Below are positions 45,395 through 52,481 of a stretch of DNA of 64,000 nucleotides, piece by piece. The position numbers were made by a program, and so were the translations under genes. The stretch comes from JADCRZ01 sp037718865 (lineage in GTDB: Bacteria; Bacteroidota; Bacteroidia; Chitinophagales; Chitinophagaceae), in assembly GCA_037718865.1 (NCBI GenBank), contig JBBJMP010000001.1, positions 372,001-436,000 on the forward strand, given 5' to 3'. How positions within the stretch are numbered: the stretch's first letter is position 1; every line of letters starts with the position of its first letter. A model generated the notes under the pieces. It saw only the letters and a program-made list of their open reading frames with translations, ran no database searches and was not told the DNA's origin.

Positions 45395-46108
45395 TTATGT
45401 TGCAAAAACAAACAAGAACAATGCTATAATAAAGGATAGTAAATAAATAAAATAAAAAGATACAGTGGTCCAAAGTGTCCATTTATATTGTTTTGCAGAA
45501 TTTTCCCCTTGAAAACTTTTAAGATATTTTTCCTTTTTTGTTCCTGTAAATTTTGAGTATGTGTCAGCAATAAAGTCAATCGCTAATTCTGTGTCTTTTT
45601 GAGCAAAAGCAACTAGTCTGTTGTAATGTGTCACCATATCTTGATGTAACTTCTTTCTTCCCTCGTCATTGGCTTGATAGTACAAAGGGATTAAATGTGA
45701 TTGGTCTTCCTCGAAGCCGCTTCTTATCGCATTAATAGTCTTTTCAAAAGATTCATTACCGTCTAGAAGTGATTCAGTATCCATAGTTTTCTCTCTGGAA
45801 AAAGAAATGTCGATCCCACGAAGATTATGATTGAGTATAACAAAAAAATATAAATAAAGTCCTCGATAAATTATGCCACTTGAAACTGAAATTGCAAGTA
45901 ATAAAAGTATTGGTTTTAGAAAGTGTGGGGCAATTACCTTCGTTATGTCACCTATGTTATTTGCAAAAATTGAAATTCCACCTATAGCAAGTCCGATTAT
46001 CCAAAGAGATATATTGTCAGATTTCTCAAACACATATTTAAGAAGTTCTATATCTTGCTCGTTTGATTTTCGAAAAATATCTCTGAATTGATCAAATGGT
46101 CTGTCCAT
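45395..46108 (-). CDS. membrane protein, cassette gene
   Basis: 237 aa. Helices at about residues 33-52, 62-90 and 210-236 around a large soluble helical domain. Starts MDRPFDQFRDIFRKS. I do not recognise the family. Single-gene cassette directly after the short attC-like site 19. Confidence 0.65.
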   Translation of the reverse strand: MDRPFDQFRDIFRKSNEQDIELLKYVFEKSDNISLWIIGLAIGGISIFANNIGDITKVIAPHFLKPILLLLAISVSSGIIYRGLYLYFFVILNHNLRGIDISFSREKTMDTESLLDGNESFEKTINAIRSGFEEDQSHLIPLYYQANDEGRKKLHQDMVTHYNRLVAFAQKDTELAIDFIADTYSKFTGTKKEKYLKSFQGENSAKQYKWTLWTTVSFYFIYLLSFIIALFLFVFAT

Positions 46109-46149
46109 TGAGCTAATGATTTGAAATTTAGGGTGTGTCCAGCAAAGTT

Positions 46150-46346
46150 GCTGCTAACGTTGACGGCTTGCAGCAGGTGGGGAATTTATGAAGTCCCGCC
46201 CGGGGCCGAAGCCAAATTTATAATTAATAGCTCATTGTTTATTCTATTGCTGAATTATAACGTCCCGCGCGAACCAATGTACAATAGCAATTATAGCTGA
46301 TTGTTACTCGTCAAGCCCCACCTTTAGCAAACCGAGGTTAGCGGAA
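46150..46346. repeat. attC-like site 20
   Basis: GCTGCTAACGTTGACGGC, left arm GGCTTGCAGCAGGTGGGG, inner boxes AAGTCCCGCCCGGGGCC and AACGTCCCGCGCGAACC, right arm CCCCACCTTTAGCAAACC with GAGGTTAGCGG. 46347-46435 holds no gene. Confidence 0.82.
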
Positions 46347-46435
46347 GTTTTATTTATATGCAATGACTGCACTTTCAAAAATAAATTATAAAGTAATTTT
46401 ATAGGCTATCGATTGATAGACCTATGAAAATTTAT

Positions 46436-46702
46436 CTAAAAATTTATTTCCATTGACATGGTAATTGGCTCCAATACGGTGTGCTTGTCTTTTAATGCTT
46501 GATTTTTTGGGTCATTTATAATAGCACCAAGCAATTCTAAATTGGTAGTTTCAATTACCAAAACTACTGAATTGGGGTCATCCACATCCTGAAAAGCTTT
46601 GTAACTTGTCATGGCAGGAGCAAATATTTCTAACCGTTCCTGATGACCTTTTATCCAGGCATTAATGTCGCCAACTTTGTGACGGGTTATTACTGTTGCC
46701 AT
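46436..46702 (-). CDS. small dimeric alpha/beta-barrel (ABM/Dabb-like) protein
   Basis: 88 aa. Pattern TRHKVGDINAWIKGHQERLEIF, then SVVLVIETTNLELLGAII and VLEPITMSMEINF fits a ferredoxin-like dimeric barrel seen in antibiotic biosynthesis monooxygenase-like proteins. Function unknown. Single-gene cassette. Confidence 0.65.
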   Translation of the reverse strand: MATVITRHKVGDINAWIKGHQERLEIFAPAMTSYKAFQDVDDPNSVVLVIETTNLELLGAIINDPKNQALKDKHTVLEPITMSMEINF

Positions 46703-46827
46703 TTTTTTTTAATTTAGATTGTTTGTGCCTACTCTAATCGGTTTTCGGCTTACCCGTTTTAATTTTTTGTTTTATCAAAGTAAATTTCTTGCAACCTGTT
46801 TCAATTGTATAGTGTCGTTCAAAAATT

Positions 46828-47033
46828 TCCGCTAACGTTGAAGCATTTAGAAAGTGGGGGCATGGATATTCGTGCGCCCTGGCTAACACATGCTGGATGA
46901 TGATCCACTGTTCAAATATATTTTGAAATGCTCAATATTTGTTCCGTCTGCTGGAACTATTGTTGAAAGATGATCTACAGTTTAAGCACGGATTACGTCC
47001 GCCCCAATTTTATAAATGCATTGTTGTGCGTTC
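46828..47033. repeat. attC-like site 21
   Basis: TTTCCGCTAACG, left arm GAAGCATTTAGAAAGTGGGGG, inner boxes CGTCTGCTGGAAC and TACGTCCGCCCC, right arm CCCCAATTTTATAAATGC with ATTGTTGTGCG. Close relative of site 1. Confidence 0.82.
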
Positions 47034-47035
47034 GT

Positions 47036-47983
47036 TTAATTACCATGCAGTTCGATACTAGGCCAGCGTTTCTTGTCCCTTAAATAAGTATCAAACCAAT
47101 TAATGATTTGAGTATAGTAGTTGTCTCTATGTTCTATAAGTGAATGTTGCCCTCCTTCGTAGAGTATAAATCTAACTGGCTGTTTTAGTTGATAAAGTTT
47201 ATTTACAAGGTCCAAGACCTGATTTGTAGGAACACGCCAATCAGCAGTTCCCTGAAGAATTAGAATAGGTGTCGTTCTATTTATATTTTCAGCAAAATAA
47301 ACTGCAGAACGCTCTTTTAAGGTCGCGGTTTTGTTTTTGGCATAACCAGGTATCAATGGAGCATATATTGTTGTATCCATTTCCGGTCTTGTTTCTAGCC
47401 ATTTTATTAAGTCCGCTAAACCACTTTTTACTACGGCCGCTTTTATTTTTGTCGTTCTTGTTAGTGTTCTATATGTCATCATTCCACCACGGCTCGATCC
47501 AAACATGCCTATTCTTGAAGTATCTGCCCGGGTGATGTGATTAAGCAGAGGTATTAGATTAAGCACATCATTTAGATCCTTACCTCCAAATTCGTCTTTT
47601 CCTTCACCACTATCATTACCTCTGTATTGACTGGCTATAATCACATACCCTTTACTGCTAACCTGACCAAGATCTCTTAAAAAGCTTTCATCAGTAATTT
47701 TACCAAACTCCCCGAACCCACCTCTGTTGTAAATAATGCAAGAGTATTTACCTTCTTTCTTAGGAACTGCCAAATATCCTTTTACCTTAAGCCCGTCTGA
47801 AAGGTAGGCAATATGGTAAAAATTGACAGAATCTATAATAGATTTAATATCAGGAATAATTTTTTGAATATTTTTCAAAGTGGAATCAGGTACGTCATAT
47901 AGGGTGCGTTCAATAATCTTTCCATCTTGTGAATTAGCCGATGTATATATCAATACCATCAATGAAAACAAAAAGTATTTCAT
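47036..47983 (-). CDS. secreted S9-like peptidase/acyl hydrolase
   Basis: 315 aa, signal peptide ending SANSQDG. Nucleophile elbow MFGSSRGGMMTYR, acidic residue in LQGTADWRVPTNQ and His in EGGQHSLIEH: a prolyl oligopeptidase-like Ser-Asp-His set. Upstream strand YNRGGFGEFGK corresponds to the oxyanion region. Single-gene cassette. Confidence 0.85.
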   Translation of the reverse strand: MKYFLFSLMVLIYTSANSQDGKIIERTLYDVPDSTLKNIQKIIPDIKSIIDSVNFYHIAYLSDGLKVKGYLAVPKKEGKYSCIIYNRGGFGEFGKITDESFLRDLGQVSSKGYVIIASQYRGNDSGEGKDEFGGKDLNDVLNLIPLLNHITRADTSRIGMFGSSRGGMMTYRTLTRTTKIKAAVVKSGLADLIKWLETRPEMDTTIYAPLIPGYAKNKTATLKERSAVYFAENINRTTPILILQGTADWRVPTNQVLDLVNKLYQLKQPVRFILYEGGQHSLIEHRDNYYTQIINWFDTYLRDKKRWPSIELHGN

Positions 47984-48000
47984 ATTGAAGATTTTAAATG

Positions 48001-48202
48001 ACGCACAACGGTTAGGGCTTGCAGCAGGTGGGGAGTTCCGTGTTCCGTCTGCTGAAAATCGCTGCTAAATTATTAGTTAATTGCTGATTGTTTATTCCAA
48101 AGCCAAATTTATAATGTCCGCCTAACCAATGTATAATAGCGATTTGAAGATGATTGTAATTCCGTCCTGCCCCGATTGCTGCAAACCCAGGTTATGCGCC
48201 GT
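48001..48202. repeat. attC-like site 22
   Basis: ACGCACAACGGTTAGG, left arm GGCTTGCAGCAGGTGGGG, inner boxes TGTTCCGTCTGCTGAAAATC and TAATGTCCGCCTAACC, right arm CCCCGATTGCTGCAAACCC with AGGTTATGCGCC. Confidence 0.82.
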
Positions 48203-48260
48203 AAAATGACCTACGAGCACTACCCCATCATCTAAGTGTAAGATTTGTTTTATGAAACAA

Positions 48261-48629
48261 TTAACTCCAATGTTCCTTAATATATGTATGTGCCTCGCTT
48301 GGCTTTAAATCAATGGTTGATGCAAACCGGCGAATGTAAAACATTTCATGGCCTTTCTCGTCTCTAAAGAAAACAGGTTCTGACGACTTTCCTTTAATTA
48401 TAACTACACAAATTAATTTCTTCTCAATTTTAGGAAGAGAAATTTTTAGGTAGCGTTGAAGTCGATCACCAAGATGGCACTGTATTAGATTATCAAAATG
48501 TTTCTGAAACTCATCTATGTTATTAGCTTTATTGAAGGACTTTAAGTCTAGTTCTAAACCCAAAATGTTTTTGTTGTCATCTATGCCGATTATCAAAGTG
48601 CCACCTGCATCGGAATGGGCCTGTCCGCA
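48261..48629 (-). pseudogene. AlbA_2 (Schlafen-like) domain remnant
   Basis: Open frame SDAGGTLIIGIDDNKNILGLEL with an IDEFQKHFDNLIQ segment and the YIRRFASTIDLKPSE tail, matching the C-terminal part of the AlbA_2 putative DNA-binding domain. The usual N-terminal part (up to the ANSDGG turn) is absent and an in-frame stop lies just upstream, so the gene is 5' truncated. It is the cassette nearest to the recombinase. Confidence 0.7.
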
Positions 48630-48763
48630 TCATGCCTGCAATTAAACGTCCATGATTATTCTCTTGCTCATGCCCAATGAAATATCACTGCACCGGAGTA
48701 AGTAACCTTCTTTATCTTAACCTTTAACCTTACCACTAAAGAAAGCCTGCCAGATTTATGGCG

Positions 48764-49094
48764 CATAACGTGTCGGGTATTACCGAAGGCGGCCTAAAGT
48801 TATTTAAAATATCAGCGTGATACGCCGCTTTCGGTAATACCATGTTAACCGACGTTGACGCTGCTGATCAGGGTGCAAGCGGTTGTGTAAGGAAAAATAA
48901 TTTCGCTAATTTCCGATTGGCGAAGTTATTTTTCCTGGTCAGGACGGACCACTTCATCTTGCACATAACTATGTTGCCGTTGGGTTGACTACGGGTTAAA
49001 TCACCTTTCTTTTACGAGGTTAATACGGTACTCGAAAAATTGAATTTGCAAAAAATAGTGGGTAACTTCACCGGGTGAGCCGGGCGCTTCGGCT
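48764..49094 (+). repeat. 331-bp repeat, recombinase-proximal copy
   Basis: Near-identical to 12509-12839 without indels. It contains the 90-bp palindrome (GGTATTACCGAAGGCGGC against GCCGCTTTCGGTAATACC) ending TGTTAACCG and the GGAAAAATAATTTCGC hairpin. The copy lies between the first cassette and the recombinase, the place of an attI or first-site element. 48630-48763 holds no gene. Confidence 0.95.
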
Positions 49095-49134
49095 TTGATA
49101 AACAAGTTTCCCTCGCCTCCGCGCCCGGCTCACC
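49074..49134. repeat. inverted repeat beside the recombinase
   Basis: GGTGAGCCGGGCGC (49074-49087) and GCGCCCGGCTCACC (49121-49134) form a perfect 14-bp stem with a 33-nt loop. The left arm is part of the 331-bp repeat, the right arm is unique to this copy. The stretch 49135-49371 contains no convincing gene; a GTGTTAACG word occurs at about 49265. Confidence 0.7.
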
Positions 49135-49371
49135 TGAACTATCCTTTTCTTATGCTCTCTCATTTTACTCTGTGAATATTTTTATGCCAGTAGGCTTCAC
49201 TTCGGCGTCCGGACTGAACACAACTGCGATCATTCACAGGGTGACTGCCAGCAGCGTCAATGTCGTGTTAACGTTTGTATTAGTGTATTATACGAATATA
49301 CCACTTTACAGAGACCTTGAAGATCATTATGTCATCATTGTCCTTGCAAATTATATGGGGCGCTAATGCGC

Positions 49372-50142
49372 TTACCATTCCACGTCTCCCTTCTTCCAGA
49401 TATCATCTAACGGACTTACTATATTAATCAGCTGATCACGTTTTACATGGAGGTATCGCTCGGTAGTCCTTATGTTAAAGTGACCCAAAATGTCTTTGAT
49501 ATACCTGATGTCAATTCCTTTTTCCAGGACATGTGTAGCAAACGAATGCCTCAGGCTGTGAAAACTTACCTCTTTCTTTATGACAGCCTTTTGCCTTGCC
49601 ATCTGGAAGATTTTCTGCGCACTCCGGGCGCTGAAAATGGAACCAGGTTCCTGGCCTTCAAATAAATAAGTTAATGGGCGTGGATTGCATATTTTAATGT
49701 AGTTTCTTAACACGTCTAGCAATACAGGGCTCAAATTTACATACCTGTCTTTTTTGCCTTTCGATCGTTCTATAAATAATTGCATCCTGTCACTATCTAT
49801 GTCTTTTAATTTCAAATTCACTACTTCACTAACCCTTAAGCCGGCACTATACGCCGTAAACAAGATTGCCTTATGCTTTTTGTTTGCCAGGGCATTGAAT
49901 AATCGCGTTATTTCTCTTTCACCAAGTACATTTGGCAGCTGTTGTGCTTTTTTGGGCCTCGGGATGTCGATAAAGAACTTGTCCCTTCCAAGCACCTGCT
50001 CATAGAAAAATTTTAATGCATTAATGCGACTATGAATGGTGTTTTCCGTTAGCCCATCATTTATGCATTTTAATAACCACCTCTTTACATCCATGATGAC
50101 CACCTCCATCCCTTCCATACTTCTCGTTGCACATTTGCACAT
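49372..50142 (-). CDS. XerD-type tyrosine recombinase at the end of the cassette array
   Basis: 256 aa. The catalytic domain is complete: Arg in AYSAGLRVSEVVNL, Lys in SKGKKDRYVNL, HSLRHSFATHVL, LGHFNIRTTERYLHV with the Tyr. No insertion like that of integron IntI is present before HSLRH. The N-terminal part has only the last SAM-like helices (TENTIHSRINALKFFYEQVLG), roughly 80-100 residues fewer than relatives, and the first ~17 residues look unrelated. Its start ATG overlaps the stop of the upstream gene (TAATG). It is transcribed toward the cassettes. It is the obvious candidate for moving them, if still active. Confidence 0.82.
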   Translation of the reverse strand: MCKCATRSMEGMEVVIMDVKRWLLKCINDGLTENTIHSRINALKFFYEQVLGRDKFFIDIPRPKKAQQLPNVLGEREITRLFNALANKKHKAILFTAYSAGLRVSEVVNLKLKDIDSDRMQLFIERSKGKKDRYVNLSPVLLDVLRNYIKICNPRPLTYLFEGQEPGSIFSARSAQKIFQMARQKAVIKKEVSFHSLRHSFATHVLEKGIDIRYIKDILGHFNIRTTERYLHVKRDQLINIVSPLDDIWKKGDVEW

Positions 50143-50144
50143 TA
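50125..50144 (-). other. right junction motif of the island
   Basis: On the minus strand TAATGTGCAAATGTGCAA directly at the stop of the flanking core gene, matching the motif at the left end (11140-11158) in inverted orientation. Short repeats of this type follow genes elsewhere in Bacteroidota genomes, so it may be incidental. Confidence 0.45.
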
Positions 50145-51011
50145 CTTCGGAAGGTATTTCAGCTTCAAGATATTTGCCTTATCACCCGCCGCTTCGTTGG
50201 CAATGAACAGGTCACCGTTCGGCTTGAATGCAATGCCTTCAGGTTGTTTGTATAATGTGGGATCAAGGTGAAACAGGTGTTCAACATTTCCCTGTAAATC
50301 ACAAATCAGCAATAACCTTCCAACAGAACAAAGCACATAAAGCTTTTTCTCTATTGGATGTATGGCAGCCGCAGAAGGCCTGAAGACGTTACTTTTGTCA
50401 CCGGCTGCCTTTATTAAACCGGGGTTGCTGATCTTAAATAGCGGAGCTTCGTTAAATTGTTGTTTGCTGATGTTAAACGTATAGGCGTTAGCTTTAGCTT
50501 CGTCAGCACATTCTTTGCAGATGAGAATCAGGTTCTCCGCCTTTGCATCCAAATAAATACTTTCAAAATTGTTTCTGCCACCTGGCAGGTTAAAGACCCT
50601 GGTTCCCGCTCCGCTACCGTTTTTGGGAACCTGATAGATCCGTCCCCTGCTTTCCAACACATAATAATAGTTGGCATCCATCGTAATATCTTCATAATCT
50701 CCGCTTCCGGCAAAAGGAAGTTCAGCAACAACTTCACCATTCTGATAATTGATTGTATAAATGATGCCTTGCTCGTCCTGAATGGCAACAAACTGATCCG
50801 GCTCAGCGAGGAAATGGATTCCGGAGATTTCTTTCAACTTTTTCTTGAAGAACTGTTTATCCACACTAACAAGATCGTATGACTGCGGCCCTTTGGCACT
50901 AACTTCTACTGAGTTGGCTTGCAAGGGATCTTTCCTGTTAACTTCGTTGCATGAAAGTAAAGCTGACAGCAGGGACAAAATAAAAACAAAACAAGATTTA
51001 AATCGCCGCAT
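50142..51011 (-). CDS. SdiA-regulated-type beta-propeller lipoprotein
   Basis: 289 aa. Lipoprotein signal (LLSALLSCNEV, Cys near residue 21). Repeats such as EISGIHFLAEPDQFVAIQDEQGIIY, GDYEDITMDANYYYVLESRGRIY and PEGIAFKPNGDLFIANE are typical of the SdiA-regulated/phytase-like propeller family. Function unknown. It flanks the island and appears intact. Confidence 0.85.
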   Translation of the reverse strand: MRRFKSCFVFILSLLSALLSCNEVNRKDPLQANSVEVSAKGPQSYDLVSVDKQFFKKKLKEISGIHFLAEPDQFVAIQDEQGIIYTINYQNGEVVAELPFAGSGDYEDITMDANYYYVLESRGRIYQVPKNGSGAGTRVFNLPGGRNNFESIYLDAKAENLILICKECADEAKANAYTFNISKQQFNEAPLFKISNPGLIKAAGDKSNVFRPSAAAIHPIEKKLYVLCSVGRLLLICDLQGNVEHLFHLDPTLYKQPEGIAFKPNGDLFIANEAAGDKANILKLKYLPK

Positions 51012-51102
51012 GCTGTTGATTAAATTAAATTTGGTGTAACCAGCCCCACCGCATTACAATTTACAATCTTTTTATGCTAAATTTAATGCCAAAGCTTAAC
51101 AC

Positions 51103-52386
51103 ATGAACCTGCCCGATAACAATATCCTGCTTGCAGCTAAGGATTATGTGATTACTATCTTTGAAAAGGCAAGTCCGGCTTTTCATTTTCATAATCTTGC
51201 GCATACACAGGGTGTGGTTAGGGCCTGCATTGAAATGGCAGATCATTACCAGCTTATTGAGGAAGATCGATTTTCATTGATGCTGGCTGCCTGGTTCCAT
51301 GATACGGGTTACAGAAACGGACAGGGTACCAACCATGAAGAATCCAGCATAGCGATTGCCCGGGAATTTTTGGAACGTCACCAGTTACCGGAAGTAGTCA
51401 GAGATAAAGCGGTTGCCTGCATAGGAGCTACCCGGATACCGCAGAAACCGGTTAACCTGCAACAGCAAATCATCTGCGATGCCGATCTTTTCCATCTAGG
51501 GTCAAATGAGTTCTGGGAAAAAAGCAAATCTTTACGGCAAGAGTTGAATGACACCGGAGCCAAACACATGAGCAAGGAAGAATGGGCAGTAAGTAATATA
51601 AAATTCCTGGAAACCCATACTTACTTTACCGCTTACTGCAAAGAAAGGCTGGAACCGGTAAAACAGGAACACGTACGAAGGCTCAGGAAGAAACTAAATT
51701 TCAAAGCAGACAATACCATGATTAAAGAAGCTAGCCGCCTGGTTAAGATTACCAATGAGCCTTTGCCGGAACTGAAAAAAGAGGAAGATAAAAAAGAAGA
51801 AGAAAGGAGAGAACGAAAAGTAAGGGTTGAAAGGCCCGAGAGAGGTATAGAAACTATGTTCAGGACTACTGCGGCTAACCATCTTAAATTAAGTGAAATG
51901 GCAGACAGTAAGGCGCACATCATGATCTCTGTCAACTCGATTATCATTTCCATAATTATTTCGGTTTTGCTGGAGAAGCTGGAAACTTATTCCAATTTTA
52001 TCATACCTACCAGTATATTATTATTGATGTGCGTAGTTACCATTATATTCGCGGTATTAGCCACAAGGCCTAACGTTACCTCCGGCACCTTCACAAAAGA
52101 AGATATTCAGCAAAAGAAGGCAAACCTTCTTTTTTTTGGTAATTTTCACCAGATGACCCTGGAAGATTATGATTGGGGAATGAATGAAATGATGAACAGC
52201 CGCGAGTACCTGTACGGCAGCATGATCAAAGATATTTATTTCCTGGGCGTAGTACTTGCCCGGAAATACAAATACCTGCGAATAGCCTACAACATTTTTA
52301 TGTACGGACTCATTATTGCAGTGCTGGCATTTGTCATTGCGTCATTCTTTAACCCGGTTTTCACTAATGCTGCAGCTGGTTTGTAG
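51103..52386 (+). CDS. HD-domain phosphohydrolase fused to a Pycsar-type (PycTM/DUF5706) membrane domain
   Basis: 427 aa. N-terminal HD domain (about residues 1-200) with HFHNLAHTQGV, AAWFHDTGY (HD pair) and CDADLFHLG (late Asp). A basic, Glu/Lys-rich linker (about 210-250) leads to the second domain: FRTTAANHLKLSEMADSKAH, two membrane helices (about 270-290 and 300-320) and later two more near the C terminus. This second part matches the PycTM effector of Pycsar defence. No nucleotide cyclase gene is adjacent. It could sense or degrade a nucleotide signal, but that is inferred. Confidence 0.8.
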   Translation: MNLPDNNILLAAKDYVITIFEKASPAFHFHNLAHTQGVVRACIEMADHYQLIEEDRFSLMLAAWFHDTGYRNGQGTNHEESSIAIAREFLERHQLPEVVRDKAVACIGATRIPQKPVNLQQQIICDADLFHLGSNEFWEKSKSLRQELNDTGAKHMSKEEWAVSNIKFLETHTYFTAYCKERLEPVKQEHVRRLRKKLNFKADNTMIKEASRLVKITNEPLPELKKEEDKKEEERRERKVRVERPERGIETMFRTTAANHLKLSEMADSKAHIMISVNSIIISIIISVLLEKLETYSNFIIPTSILLLMCVVTIIFAVLATRPNVTSGTFTKEDIQQKKANLLFFGNFHQMTLEDYDWGMNEMMNSREYLYGSMIKDIYFLGVVLARKYKYLRIAYNIFMYGLIIAVLAFVIASFFNPVFTNAAAGL

Positions 52387-52481
52387 TATTGTAGTGGTAT
52401 TGATAAGGATGCCGGTTCAACGGTTCGCCTGCTATCCATGATAAAGGATGCGGAGTTAGCATCCTTACTGATATTTCAGGA

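Noticed and set aside
12505..48202. CRISPR array
   Set aside because: The spaced repeats are about 200-bp palindromes between genes, with variable arms and irregular spacing of 0.3-6 kb; no short direct repeats with spacers and no cas genes.
49172..49366. 64-aa plus-strand ORF between the repeat and the recombinase
   Set aside because: No recognisable start context, family or homology; location in a likely recombination region makes chance more likely.
49372..50142. Bona fide integron integrase IntI
   Set aside because: The characteristic insertion before the second catalytic box is missing; the catalytic domain is of XerD type.
51103..51700. Complete Pycsar system
   Set aside because: Only the effector-type domain is present; no adenylate/guanylate cyclase-like gene lies within the window.
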